Of a DNA stretch of 64,000 bases, positions 51,195 to 58,344 are shown one piece after another. Position 1 is the first letter of the stretch, and the number at the start of each line of letters is the position of its first letter. Source of the DNA: Catellatospora sichuanensis (GTDB lineage: Bacteria; Actinomycetota; Actinomycetes; Mycobacteriales; Micromonosporaceae); contig NZ_ML660187.1 of the NCBI RefSeq assembly GCF_007483665.1, positions 205,343 to 269,342 of the forward strand, read 5' to 3'. A model generated the notes under the pieces. It saw nothing but the letters and a program-made list of their open reading frames with translations. It did no database searches and was not told where the DNA came from. The translations under genes were made by a program, and so were the position numbers.

Positions 51195-51681
51195 AGCTGG
51201 TCCCCGTCGTCTCGGTGCGGAGCAGGTGGGCGAGGGCCTGCCGCCCCCGGGAGAGACGTGCCTTGACCGTGCCCTCGGCGACTCCCGTCTCGGCCGCGAT
51301 CTCGGCGACGGAGCGGCCCGCGATGTGGTGCAGCACGATCGCGGTGCGCTGCGCCTCGGGGATGCCGCGCAGCGCGGTCACCAGGGCGACGGTGTTCTCG
51401 TCCGGCGGCTGCGCACTCGTTTCGGCGCCGTGCCTGCGATGCGCGGTGAACATGTTGCGGGTACGCCGCCAGCGGCTCACCGCGATCCGGAACGCCACGG
51501 TGCGCACCCAGGCCTCGGGGTCGTCGTACGCACCGACCTTGCCCCAGTTCTGCCAGGCCCGGGCATAGGCCTCCTGCAGCACGTCCTGCGCGTCCTGCAG
51601 GTCACCGGTGACGGCGTACGCGCAGCGCAGCAGCCGTTGCCTGCTGCCCAGATAGAACTCGTCGAACACGGGTGGTGACAT
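51187..51681 (-). CDS. SigE-family ECF RNA polymerase sigma factor
   Basis: 164-residue sigma factor from the ATG at 51681 (GGGGAG six bases upstream); starts at 51708 or 51717 would add 9-12 residues. Region 2 includes YAVTGDLQDAQDVLQEAYARAWQNW and DDPEAWVRTVAFRIA; region 4 includes RSVAEIAAETGVAEGTVKARLSRGRQAL. Co-translated with the downstream membrane protein. Lies between the chaplin gene and HMG-CoA lyase on the same strand, separated from the latter by a terminator. Confidence 0.92.
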   Translation of the reverse strand: MSPPVFDEFYLGSRQRLLRCAYAVTGDLQDAQDVLQEAYARAWQNWGKVGAYDDPEAWVRTVAFRIAVSRWRRTRNMFTAHRRHGAETSAQPPDENTVALVTALRGIPEAQRTAIVLHHIAGRSVAEIAAETGVAEGTVKARLSRGRQALAHLLRTETTGTSYA

Positions 51682-51724
51682 CCGTGGCTCCCCGCTGATG
51701 GCTGTCATGTCACCCACAAGTCAC

Positions 51725-51751
51725 GCCCGCACCCGGTGGCCGGTTGCGGGC
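51725..51751. terminator. Terminator of the HMG-CoA lyase gene
   Basis: GCCCGCACCCGG-TGG-CCGGTTGCGGGC: 12-bp arms with one mismatch, 49 nt past the lyase stop on the minus strand. Confidence 0.65.
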
Positions 51752-51799
51752 GATTCCTGTTATGTCGCGGCGATCCCGCCTGGGCGGCGTCTGCCCAGG

Positions 51800-52714
51800 T
51801 CAGCTCACGGTGCGGCTGCGCGGGCCGGCCCGCAGCACGCCGGACGGCAGCTCGCGGCCCACGATCTGCTCGGCCAGCCGGGCCGCGTCGATCAGCTTCA
51901 CCAGGTCGATCCCGGTGTCGATACCCATGTCGTGCAGCATGTGCACGACCTCCTCGGTGGCGACGTTGCCCGACGCACCCGGCGCGTAGGGGCACCCGCC
52001 CAGGCCGCCGACGCTGGCGTCGTACTCGGTGATGCCGAACTCGAGCGCGGTGAGGATGTTGGCCAGGCCGGTGCCGCGGGTGTTGTGGAAGTGCAGCAGC
52101 ATCGGCACGTCCGGGTGCCGCTCGCGCACGATCGACAGCAGCTCGCGGACCCGGCGCGGGGTGCCCATGCCGGTGGTGTCGCCGAAGGCCACCCGGTCCG
52201 CTCCGTCGGCGACGACCCGGTCCACGATCGCGGCCACCCGCCTGGGGTCCACGTCCCCCTCGTACGGGCAGCCGAAGCTCGTCGCGATGATCACCTCGGC
52301 GGTGGAGCCGCCCTCGTGCAGTGCCGGGATGAGCTGGGCGATCTCGTCCAGCGACTCCTCGGTGGCGCGGTTGATGTTGCGGCGGTTGTGCGTGTCGGAG
52401 GCCGACACCACCACCTCGACCTCGGTGAATCCGCCGGCCAGGGCCCGCTGGGCGCCGCGCAGGTTGGGCACCAGGGCGCTGTAGCGCACCTTCGGGTTCC
52501 GCGCGACGGTGCTCCACACCTCGTCGGCGTCGGCCATCTGCGGAATGGCCTTGGGGTGCACGTACGAGACGGCTTCGACGCGCCCGACGCCGGTGGCGCT
52601 CAGCGCGTCGATCAGCCTGACCTTGTCCGCGGTGGGCACGGGGTCCTCGTTCTGCAGCCCGTCACGCGGGCCCACCTCACGAATCGACACCCGGTCCGGC
52701 AGCACAGCACCCAT
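51800..52714 (-). CDS. mvaB: Hydroxymethylglutaryl-CoA lyase
   Basis: 304-residue TIM-barrel lyase that splits HMG-CoA into acetoacetate and acetyl-CoA, the last step of leucine breakdown. Diagnostic stretches: REVGPRDGLQNE at the N-terminus, EAVSYVHPKAIPQMADADEV, FGDTTGMGTPRRV, LHFHNTRGTGLANI with metal-binding His residues, and the catalytic-Cys loop GGLGGCPYAPGASGNVATEE. Length matches the family. A TetR-type operator overlaps the region 9-24 nt upstream of the ATG. Monocistronic by its own terminator. Confidence 0.95.
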   Translation of the reverse strand: MGAVLPDRVSIREVGPRDGLQNEDPVPTADKVRLIDALSATGVGRVEAVSYVHPKAIPQMADADEVWSTVARNPKVRYSALVPNLRGAQRALAGGFTEVEVVVSASDTHNRRNINRATEESLDEIAQLIPALHEGGSTAEVIIATSFGCPYEGDVDPRRVAAIVDRVVADGADRVAFGDTTGMGTPRRVRELLSIVRERHPDVPMLLHFHNTRGTGLANILTALEFGITEYDASVGGLGGCPYAPGASGNVATEEVVHMLHDMGIDTGIDLVKLIDAARLAEQIVGRELPSGVLRAGPRSRTVS

Positions 52715-52722
52715 GCCGTCAC

Positions 52723-52738
52723 CTTAACCCTCGTTAAC
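52723..52738. promoter_or_regulatory. TetR-type operator upstream of HMG-CoA lyase
   Basis: CTTAACCCTCGTTAAC fits CTNAACGNNCGTTNAG with two mismatches (positions 7 and 16). Located 9 nt upstream of the mvaB start codon. Confidence 0.55.
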
Positions 52739-52892
52739 CTCAGCTGCCCACCCCTCCCCTGACCTCTCCGTTCGCCGAACCTTCACAAGGATTTGAGGTA
52801 TTCATTCATGTCTCTGCACAACGCGTCGGCCGTTCGGTGCGTCTCTACGAACGACAGTCCAAGGAGGACTGATCGAACGGACGGGGAGGAAC

Positions 52893-55800
52893 ATGCGATC
52901 CAGCAGAGGAACGAGGGCATTGCTGGCCGGGGGGATCGCCGCCGCGCTGCTGATGGCCGCGCCCGGCACCGCGGGCGCTGAACAGGCCGCCTCACCGCAG
53001 GCGGACCGACCCGCACTGAGCAACACGAAGACGCAGACCGTGGCGCTGATCACCGGCGACCGGGTGTCGGTGCACGGCAACGGCCGGATCAGCCTGACCC
53101 CGCGGGACGGCGTGACCTACCGCAGTTACCGGGTCAAGGACCACCACTACGTCATCCCGTCGGACGCGGTGCCGCTACTCGCGGCGAACCGCCTCGACAA
53201 GCGGCTGTTCGACGTCACCGAGCTGCTCGCGGTCCAGGCCACGCGCAAGGCGACGCTGCCGCTCATCATTTCCGGCGCGAGCTCCGCGCCCGGCCTGACC
53301 GCCGAGCGCAGGCTCCCGGCCGTCAAGGGCTTCGCGGCCGAGGTGCCGGAGGAGTCCCTGGCCACGCAGTGGCAGGCGACCCGCAAGGCGAGCACCGGCA
53401 AGATCTGGCTCGACGCCGTACGCAAGCCGGCACTCGACCAGAGCGTTCCGCTGATCGGCGCGCCCGCGGCCTGGTCCGCCGGGTTCGACGGCACCGGCGT
53501 GACCGTCGCGGTGCTCGACACCGGCATCGACATCACGCACCCCGACCTGGCCGGCAAGATCAGCGCCCGGCAGAACTTCACCGAGGGCGAGGAGGACGAC
53601 CTCGACCGGGTCGGCCACGGCACCCACGTCGCCTCGACCATCGCGGGCAGCGGGGCCGGTTCCGGCGGCAGGTACAAGGGTGTCGCGCCGGGCGCGTCGC
53701 TGCTCGACGGCAAGGTGTGCGTCGAGGGCGGCTGCGCCGAATCCTGGATCCTGGCCGGCATGCAGTGGGCCGCGGAGTCCGGGGCCGACGTGGCGAACAT
53801 GAGCCTGGGCGGCGGCAACACCCCCGACATCGACCCGCTCGAGCAGGCCGTCAACGACCTGACCGCGCAGTACGGCACCCTGTTCGTCATCGCGGCGGGC
53901 AACTCCGGTGCCGACGAGACCGTCGGCTCCCCGGCCACCGCTGAGGCGGCGCTGGCCGTCGGGGCGTTCACCAAGAGCGACGAGCTCGCCGAGTTCTCCA
54001 GCCGGGGGCCCAGTGCCGACGGCTGGACGGTCAAGCCGGAGATCGCCGCACCGGGTCAGGAGATCGTGGCGGCGCGCAGCAAGGACGGCTTCCTCGGCGA
54101 GCCCGGCCAGCTGTACATGCCGCTGGACGGCACGTCCATGGCCACCCCGCACGTCGCGGGCGCGGCGGCGCTACTCACCCAGGTCCACCCCCAGTGGACC
54201 GCGGCGCAGCGCAAGTCCGCACTGATGGCCTCCGCCAAGCCGTCCGCCGGTGTCGGCGTGTTCGCGCAGGGCGCGGGCCGGGTCGACGTCGCGCGGGCGA
54301 TCACCCAGCAGGTGACCACCAGCCCCGCGTCGGTCACGTTCGGCCTACAGGAGTGGCCGCACCAGGACGACGAGGTGCGCACCAACACGGTCACGTACCA
54401 CAACGGGGGCAGCGCGGCGGTGACCCTGCAGCTCGCGCTGACCGGGGCGCCGGCCGGCGTGTTCTCGCTCAGCGCCGACACCGTCACGGTGCCGGCCGGC
54501 GGCGACGCGTCGGTGAGCATCACCGCCGACACCCGCCAGGGCGGGGACGTCACCGGCGGCATCGGCGGTCAGCTCACCGCCACCGCGGCGGGTGTCTCGG
54601 TCCAGACGCCGTTCGGCGTCGTCCGAGAGGAGCTCAAGCACACGGTGCACGTCACCGCCACCGAGCGCGACGGCGACCCGGCGGAGAACGCGTTCACCGT
54701 GCTGGTCAGCCCCACCACGTTCAAGGATTACCTGGTGTCCGGGGCGAGCGCCGACCTGCGTCTGCCGCCGGGCGAGTACTTCGCGTTCAGCTGGGTCGAC
54801 GAGGAGAACGACGGGGCCCCCTCCACCACCCAGGTGGTGTACCCCGTGTTCAAGGTCGACGGCCCGGAGTCGTTGGCGATGGACGCGCGCGGCGCTGGTG
54901 TCTTCGACATCACCGTGCCCGACCCGAAGGCCGACGTGGTGCTGGCCGCGTACGACGTCAACATGGAGTTCGAGAACGGCGGCATCAGCGTCGGCGTGCT
55001 CGGCGACGCGTTCGCCAACATCTACGCCAAGCAGCTCGGCCCGACGAATGTCACCGGGCTCAGCTCGGCACTCACCGGAACGCTGGCCGAGACGGACGAG
55101 GAGGGCAACCCGGCGCTCGCGCCGCACGTCTACAACCTCGGCTGGCACCAGGCCGGCAGCCTGCTCCCCGGGCTGGTCAAGCACCTGCGCTGGTCCGATC
55201 TCGCCACCGTGAAGGCCACCCACGGGGTGCTCGACAAGGGCACCAACGGCGTGAAGCTCAACTTCCTCGCGCCGCCCGACGGCGGTGGCGGCTGGGCCAC
55301 CGGCTGGCCGACCCCGCTGCCGTTCACCCGCACCGACTACTACGCGGGCAACGTGCCGTGGCAGGTCGAGCTCATGGTGGAGAAGCCCGCCGTGGGCGAG
55401 GACTGGCCGGAGACGGTGTCCAACAACAGTGCCGGCGCGGACTACCGGGCCGGCAAGACCTACCAGGAGCACTGGAACAAGGGTGTGTTCGGGCCCAGCG
55501 TGGCGAAGTTCTTCCCGGGTGACCGACCGGCGGTGCGCGAGGGCGACCTCATGTACGTCGGACCGGCACTGCTCGGTGACGGCCAGGGCAGGGCGGGCTT
55601 CGGACAGATCACCAGCGGCAAGGGTGCGCTCTACCGCAACGGTGAGCTGATCGCCGAGGCCACGGACGGCCCGTCCGTCTACACCGAAGAAGTGGACCCG
55701 GCCAAGGCCTCGTTCCGGTTCGACGGCAGCCTGGAGCGCGACTCCCGCCTCACCACGAAGATGTCGGTGAGCTGGACGTTCAGCTCGGGCCACACGGACA

Positions 55801-56126
55801 AGCCGGCGTCGCTGCCGCTGACCGCGGTCAGCTTCGCGCCGAAACTGGACGACCAGAACGTCGGCAAGGCCGGTGGCCTGGGCGTCTACCCGGCGACCTT
55901 CACCCAGACCGAGGGCTCCGGCCGTGTGGTCAAGCTGTCGGTCAAGGCGTCGTACGACGACGGCAAGACCTGGGTCAAGGTGCCGGTGCTGTACCTCGGC
56001 GGCCAGTGGCTGGTCATGGTGGTCCACCCGAAGGCGGGCGGCTTCGTGTCGCTGCAGGCGTCGGGCGCGGACGCGAAGGGCAACACCTTCGACCAGACCG
56101 TGATCCGGGCGTACGAGATCCGCTGA
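52893..56126 (+). CDS. Secreted subtilisin-like serine protease (S8 family)
   Basis: 1077-residue exported protease: signal peptide (about 1-29), an I9-like propeptide region (about 45-185), then the S8 catalytic domain (about 200-470). The catalytic triad is Asp in VAVLDTGIDITHPDL, His in VGHGTHVASTIAG and Ser in DGTSMATPHVAGAAALL, with oxyanion Asn in VIAAGNSGADE. The remaining 600 residues are beta-rich Ig/CARDB-like modules without known motif. Similar enzymes are abundant in Streptomyces and Micromonosporaceae as extracellular scavenging proteases. It is inserted, on the opposite strand, between the HMG-CoA lyase and biotin carboxylase genes. Confidence 0.94.
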   Translation: MRSSRGTRALLAGGIAAALLMAAPGTAGAEQAASPQADRPALSNTKTQTVALITGDRVSVHGNGRISLTPRDGVTYRSYRVKDHHYVIPSDAVPLLAANRLDKRLFDVTELLAVQATRKATLPLIISGASSAPGLTAERRLPAVKGFAAEVPEESLATQWQATRKASTGKIWLDAVRKPALDQSVPLIGAPAAWSAGFDGTGVTVAVLDTGIDITHPDLAGKISARQNFTEGEEDDLDRVGHGTHVASTIAGSGAGSGGRYKGVAPGASLLDGKVCVEGGCAESWILAGMQWAAESGADVANMSLGGGNTPDIDPLEQAVNDLTAQYGTLFVIAAGNSGADETVGSPATAEAALAVGAFTKSDELAEFSSRGPSADGWTVKPEIAAPGQEIVAARSKDGFLGEPGQLYMPLDGTSMATPHVAGAAALLTQVHPQWTAAQRKSALMASAKPSAGVGVFAQGAGRVDVARAITQQVTTSPASVTFGLQEWPHQDDEVRTNTVTYHNGGSAAVTLQLALTGAPAGVFSLSADTVTVPAGGDASVSITADTRQGGDVTGGIGGQLTATAAGVSVQTPFGVVREELKHTVHVTATERDGDPAENAFTVLVSPTTFKDYLVSGASADLRLPPGEYFAFSWVDEENDGAPSTTQVVYPVFKVDGPESLAMDARGAGVFDITVPDPKADVVLAAYDVNMEFENGGISVGVLGDAFANIYAKQLGPTNVTGLSSALTGTLAETDEEGNPALAPHVYNLGWHQAGSLLPGLVKHLRWSDLATVKATHGVLDKGTNGVKLNFLAPPDGGGGWATGWPTPLPFTRTDYYAGNVPWQVELMVEKPAVGEDWPETVSNNSAGADYRAGKTYQEHWNKGVFGPSVAKFFPGDRPAVREGDLMYVGPALLGDGQGRAGFGQITSGKGALYRNGELIAEATDGPSVYTEEVDPAKASFRFDGSLERDSRLTTKMSVSWTFSSGHTDKPASLPLTAVSFAPKLDDQNVGKAGGLGVYPATFTQTEGSGRVVKLSVKASYDDGKTWVKVPVLYLGGQWLVMVVHPKAGGFVSLQASGADAKGNTFDQTVIRAYEIR

Positions 56127-56139
56127 TCACCGTTACGAA

Positions 56140-56173
56140 GAAGGGCCCGGCGACCGTGGTCGCCGGGCCCTTC
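56140..56173. terminator. Bidirectional terminator between protease and biotin carboxylase
   Basis: 16-bp perfect stem (GAAGGGCCCGGCGACC and complement) with a 2-nt loop, 13 nt past the protease stop and 10 nt past the convergent gene stop. Confidence 0.88.
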
Positions 56174-56183
56174 CCATCTCGAT

Positions 56184-57521
56184 TCAGCGCATCCGGGTGA
56201 CCAGGGCGGTGTCGTAGTCGCCCGAGACGAACTCGGCGTTGTCCATCAGCTCGGCGAAGAACGGCAGGTTGTTCTTCGGCCCGATCAGCTCGAAGGCGGC
56301 GACCGCCGCCTTGGCCCGGATGATCGCCTCAGCGCGGTCGGCGCCGTACACGATGACCTTGGCCATCAGCGAGTCGTAGCTCGGGGTGACGATGTTGCCC
56401 TCGGCGTAGCCGGAGTCCACCCGTACACCCTCGCCGGCCGGCTCGACCCAGGTCTTGATCGCGCCGGGGCCGGGCAGGAAGCGCTTCGGGTCCTCGGCGT
56501 TGATCCGCAGCTCGATGGCGTGACCCCGCGACACCAGCGCGGCCGGGTCGAACTGCACCGGCAGCCCGGCGGCGACGCGCAGCTGCGCCTCGACCAGGTC
56601 GATGCCGAACACGGCCTCGGTCACCGGGTGCTCGACCTGCAGCCGGGTGTTCATCTCCAGGAAGAAGAAGTCACCGGTGGCCGGGTCGAACAGGCACTCG
56701 ACGGTGCCCGCGTTGCGGTAGCCGACCGCCTCGCCCGCGCGGACCGCGGCAGCCAGCAGCTTTTCGCGCTGCTCGGGGGTGAGCGCCGGCGACGGCGACT
56801 CCTCGACCAGCTTCTGGTTGCGCCGCTGCACCGAGCACTCGCGCTCGCCCAGGGCGATCACGGTGCCGTCGGCCAGGCCGAGGATCTGCACCTCGACGTG
56901 GCGCACCCGCGGGAAGAAGCGCTCGAGCAGCACCGAGCCGTCGCCGAACATGCGCTCGGCGAAGCCGCGCACCTTCTCGTACTGCTCGGTCAGCTGTGCG
57001 GCGTCGTCGGCGACGGCCATGCCCATGCCACCGCCGCCCGCCGCGGCCTTGACCATGACCGGGTAACCGATCTCCTCGGCCGCGGCCAGCGCGTCCTCGA
57101 CCGTGGCGGCCGGGTCCGCGGTGCCGGGAGCGACCGGGACGCCGGCGGCGGCCATCAGGTTGCGGGCGTTGATCTTGTCGCCCATCGCGGTGATCGCATC
57201 AGCGCCGGGACCGACCCAGATCAGGCCGTTGGCGGCGACGGTACGCGCGAAGTCGGCGTTCTCGGAGAGGAAGCCGTAGCCGGGGTGGATCGCCTGCGCG
57301 CCGGTCTGCTTGGCGGCGTCCAGGATCGCCTCGGCGTTGCGGTACGACTCGGCCGGATTGGCCGGGCCGACGCACACCGCCTCGTCCGCCTCGCGCACGA
57401 ACGGCAACTCGGCATCGGCCTCGGAGTACACCGCGATAGTGCGGATCCCCAGGCCCCGGGCGGTGCGGATGATGCGCCGGGCGATCTCTCCCCGGTTCGC
57501 GACCAGCAACGACTCGATCAT
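56184..57521 (-). CDS. accC: Biotin carboxylase subunit (stand-alone)
   Basis: 445-residue ATP-grasp biotin carboxylase: N-domain (SLLVANRGEIARRIIRTARGLG), ATP-grasp domain with VMVKAAAGGGGMGM, ERECSVQRRNQKLVEE and LEMNTRLQVEHPVTE, and the BC C-terminal domain ending at NNLPFF...TRMR. It stops where the classical AccC does and has no biotin carrier domain (no MKM motif), although leucine-pathway alpha subunits in actinobacteria are usually fused to one. A carrier protein must come from elsewhere. A perfect copy of the TetR-type operator lies 40 nt upstream. Likely partner of the carboxyltransferase at 47-49 kb. Confidence 0.93.
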   Translation of the reverse strand: MIESLLVANRGEIARRIIRTARGLGIRTIAVYSEADAELPFVREADEAVCVGPANPAESYRNAEAILDAAKQTGAQAIHPGYGFLSENADFARTVAANGLIWVGPGADAITAMGDKINARNLMAAAGVPVAPGTADPAATVEDALAAAEEIGYPVMVKAAAGGGGMGMAVADDAAQLTEQYEKVRGFAERMFGDGSVLLERFFPRVRHVEVQILGLADGTVIALGERECSVQRRNQKLVEESPSPALTPEQREKLLAAAVRAGEAVGYRNAGTVECLFDPATGDFFFLEMNTRLQVEHPVTEAVFGIDLVEAQLRVAAGLPVQFDPAALVSRGHAIELRINAEDPKRFLPGPGAIKTWVEPAGEGVRVDSGYAEGNIVTPSYDSLMAKVIVYGADRAEAIIRAKAAVAAFELIGPKNNLPFFAELMDNAEFVSGDYDTALVTRMR

Positions 57522-57560
57522 GCGGCGTCCCCTCCTGCGCTTCAGCCAACCACACCGAGC

Positions 57561-57576
57561 CTAAACGCACGTTCAG
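57561..57576. promoter_or_regulatory. TetR-type operator upstream of biotin carboxylase
   Basis: CTAAACGCACGTTCAG fits CTNAACGNNCGTTNAG perfectly. Located 40 nt upstream of the accC start codon. Confidence 0.7.
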
Positions 57577-57615
57577 TTCCACCCCCCAGGCGGGGCTGCG
57601 GTGCAGCCGCGACCA

Positions 57616-57675
57616 GCAGTTTCGGGGAAACTGCGGCTTCCGGGCATGCCGAGGGCGCAGTTTCCCCGAAACTGC
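57616..57675. repeat. Intergenic nested inverted repeat, copy E (sequence variant)
   Basis: Two perfect 20-nt inverted arms, GCAGTTTCGGGGAAACTGCG (57616-57635) and its complement (57656-57675). Each arm is itself a palindrome (CAGTTTC-GGG-GAAACTG). Same architecture as copies A-D but different core sequence. Starts 18 nt past the TetR stop. Confidence 0.75.
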
Positions 57676-57693
57676 GAGCGGTGGAGGGGGGCG

Positions 57694-58305
57694 TCAGCCC
57701 AGGAGGGCGGCGAGGGCGGCGGCGCGGAGAAGGGTGGCGCGGCGCTGGCGTTCGACTTCGCCGCCCAGGAAGGGGGTGGAGTTCATCAGGCCGAAGGCCG
57801 CGTGGGCCAGCACCCTGGCCTCGCCGCCGGTGACGTCGGCGCGTACGGCGGTCAGCACCTGCACCCATTCCTCGACGTACTGGCGCTGCAGCCGGCGGAT
57901 CTCGCGACGCGGCTCCTCGGGCAGCCGATCCAGCTCGTGCAGGTGCAGCGCGATCACGGCGGGGTTGGCCAGAGCGAACTCGACGTGGAAGTCGACCAGT
58001 GCCTCGACCGCGGCCCGCGGGTCGCCGGGGTACTCGGACACGCGGCCGCGGCCGCCCGCCAGCAGTCCCTCGCTCACCGGCATCAGCGCGGCGACGAGCA
58101 TCGCCTCCTTGCCGGCGAAGTGGTGGTAGAGGGCGGGTCCGGTGACGCCGGCGGCGGTGCCGATGTCGTCCATGGACACGCCGTGATAGCCGCGCGCGGC
58201 GAACAGGCCGACGGCGATCTCGAGGATCTCCTCACGTCGCGACCTGCGTGCCGGCTTTGCCGGGGGGGTGTCTACCTGCTGCTCCACTGCCGTCACCCGA
58301 GACAT
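57694..58305 (-). CDS. TetR/AcrR-family regulator of the acyl-CoA/leucine pathway genes
   Basis: 203-residue repressor with an N-terminal TetR HTH (about 22-70: REEILEIAVGLFAARGYHGVSMDDIGTAAGVTGPALYHHFAGKEAML) and a helical ligand-binding domain. The position next to branched-chain acyl-CoA genes is like BkaR of mycobacteria (Rv2506), which controls an accD1-accA1-fadE19 type operon. A perfect copy of a 16-bp inverted repeat lies 24 nt upstream of its ATG and again before accC, accD and (less exact) mvaB. Autoregulation and a small regulon are therefore inferred. The ligand is probably an acyl-CoA. Confidence 0.9.
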   Translation of the reverse strand: MSRVTAVEQQVDTPPAKPARRSRREEILEIAVGLFAARGYHGVSMDDIGTAAGVTGPALYHHFAGKEAMLVAALMPVSEGLLAGGRGRVSEYPGDPRAAVEALVDFHVEFALANPAVIALHLHELDRLPEEPRREIRRLQRQYVEEWVQVLTAVRADVTGGEARVLAHAAFGLMNSTPFLGGEVERQRRATLLRAAALAALLG

Positions 58306-58328
58306 GCTACTCGCCGGTCAAGCGACAC

Positions 58329-58344
58329 CTTAACGTCCGTTTAG
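58329..58344. promoter_or_regulatory. TetR-type operator upstream of the tetR gene
   Basis: CTTAACGTCCGTTTAG fits CTNAACGNNCGTTNAG perfectly. It lies 24 nt upstream of the TetR start and overlaps the last codons/stop of the preceding gene. Confidence 0.7.

Noticed and set aside
46125..58305. Biosynthetic gene cluster or genomic island
   Set aside because: The mix of catabolic, chaplin, sigma and protease genes has uniform composition, no integrase, no att-like repeats and no synthase genes.
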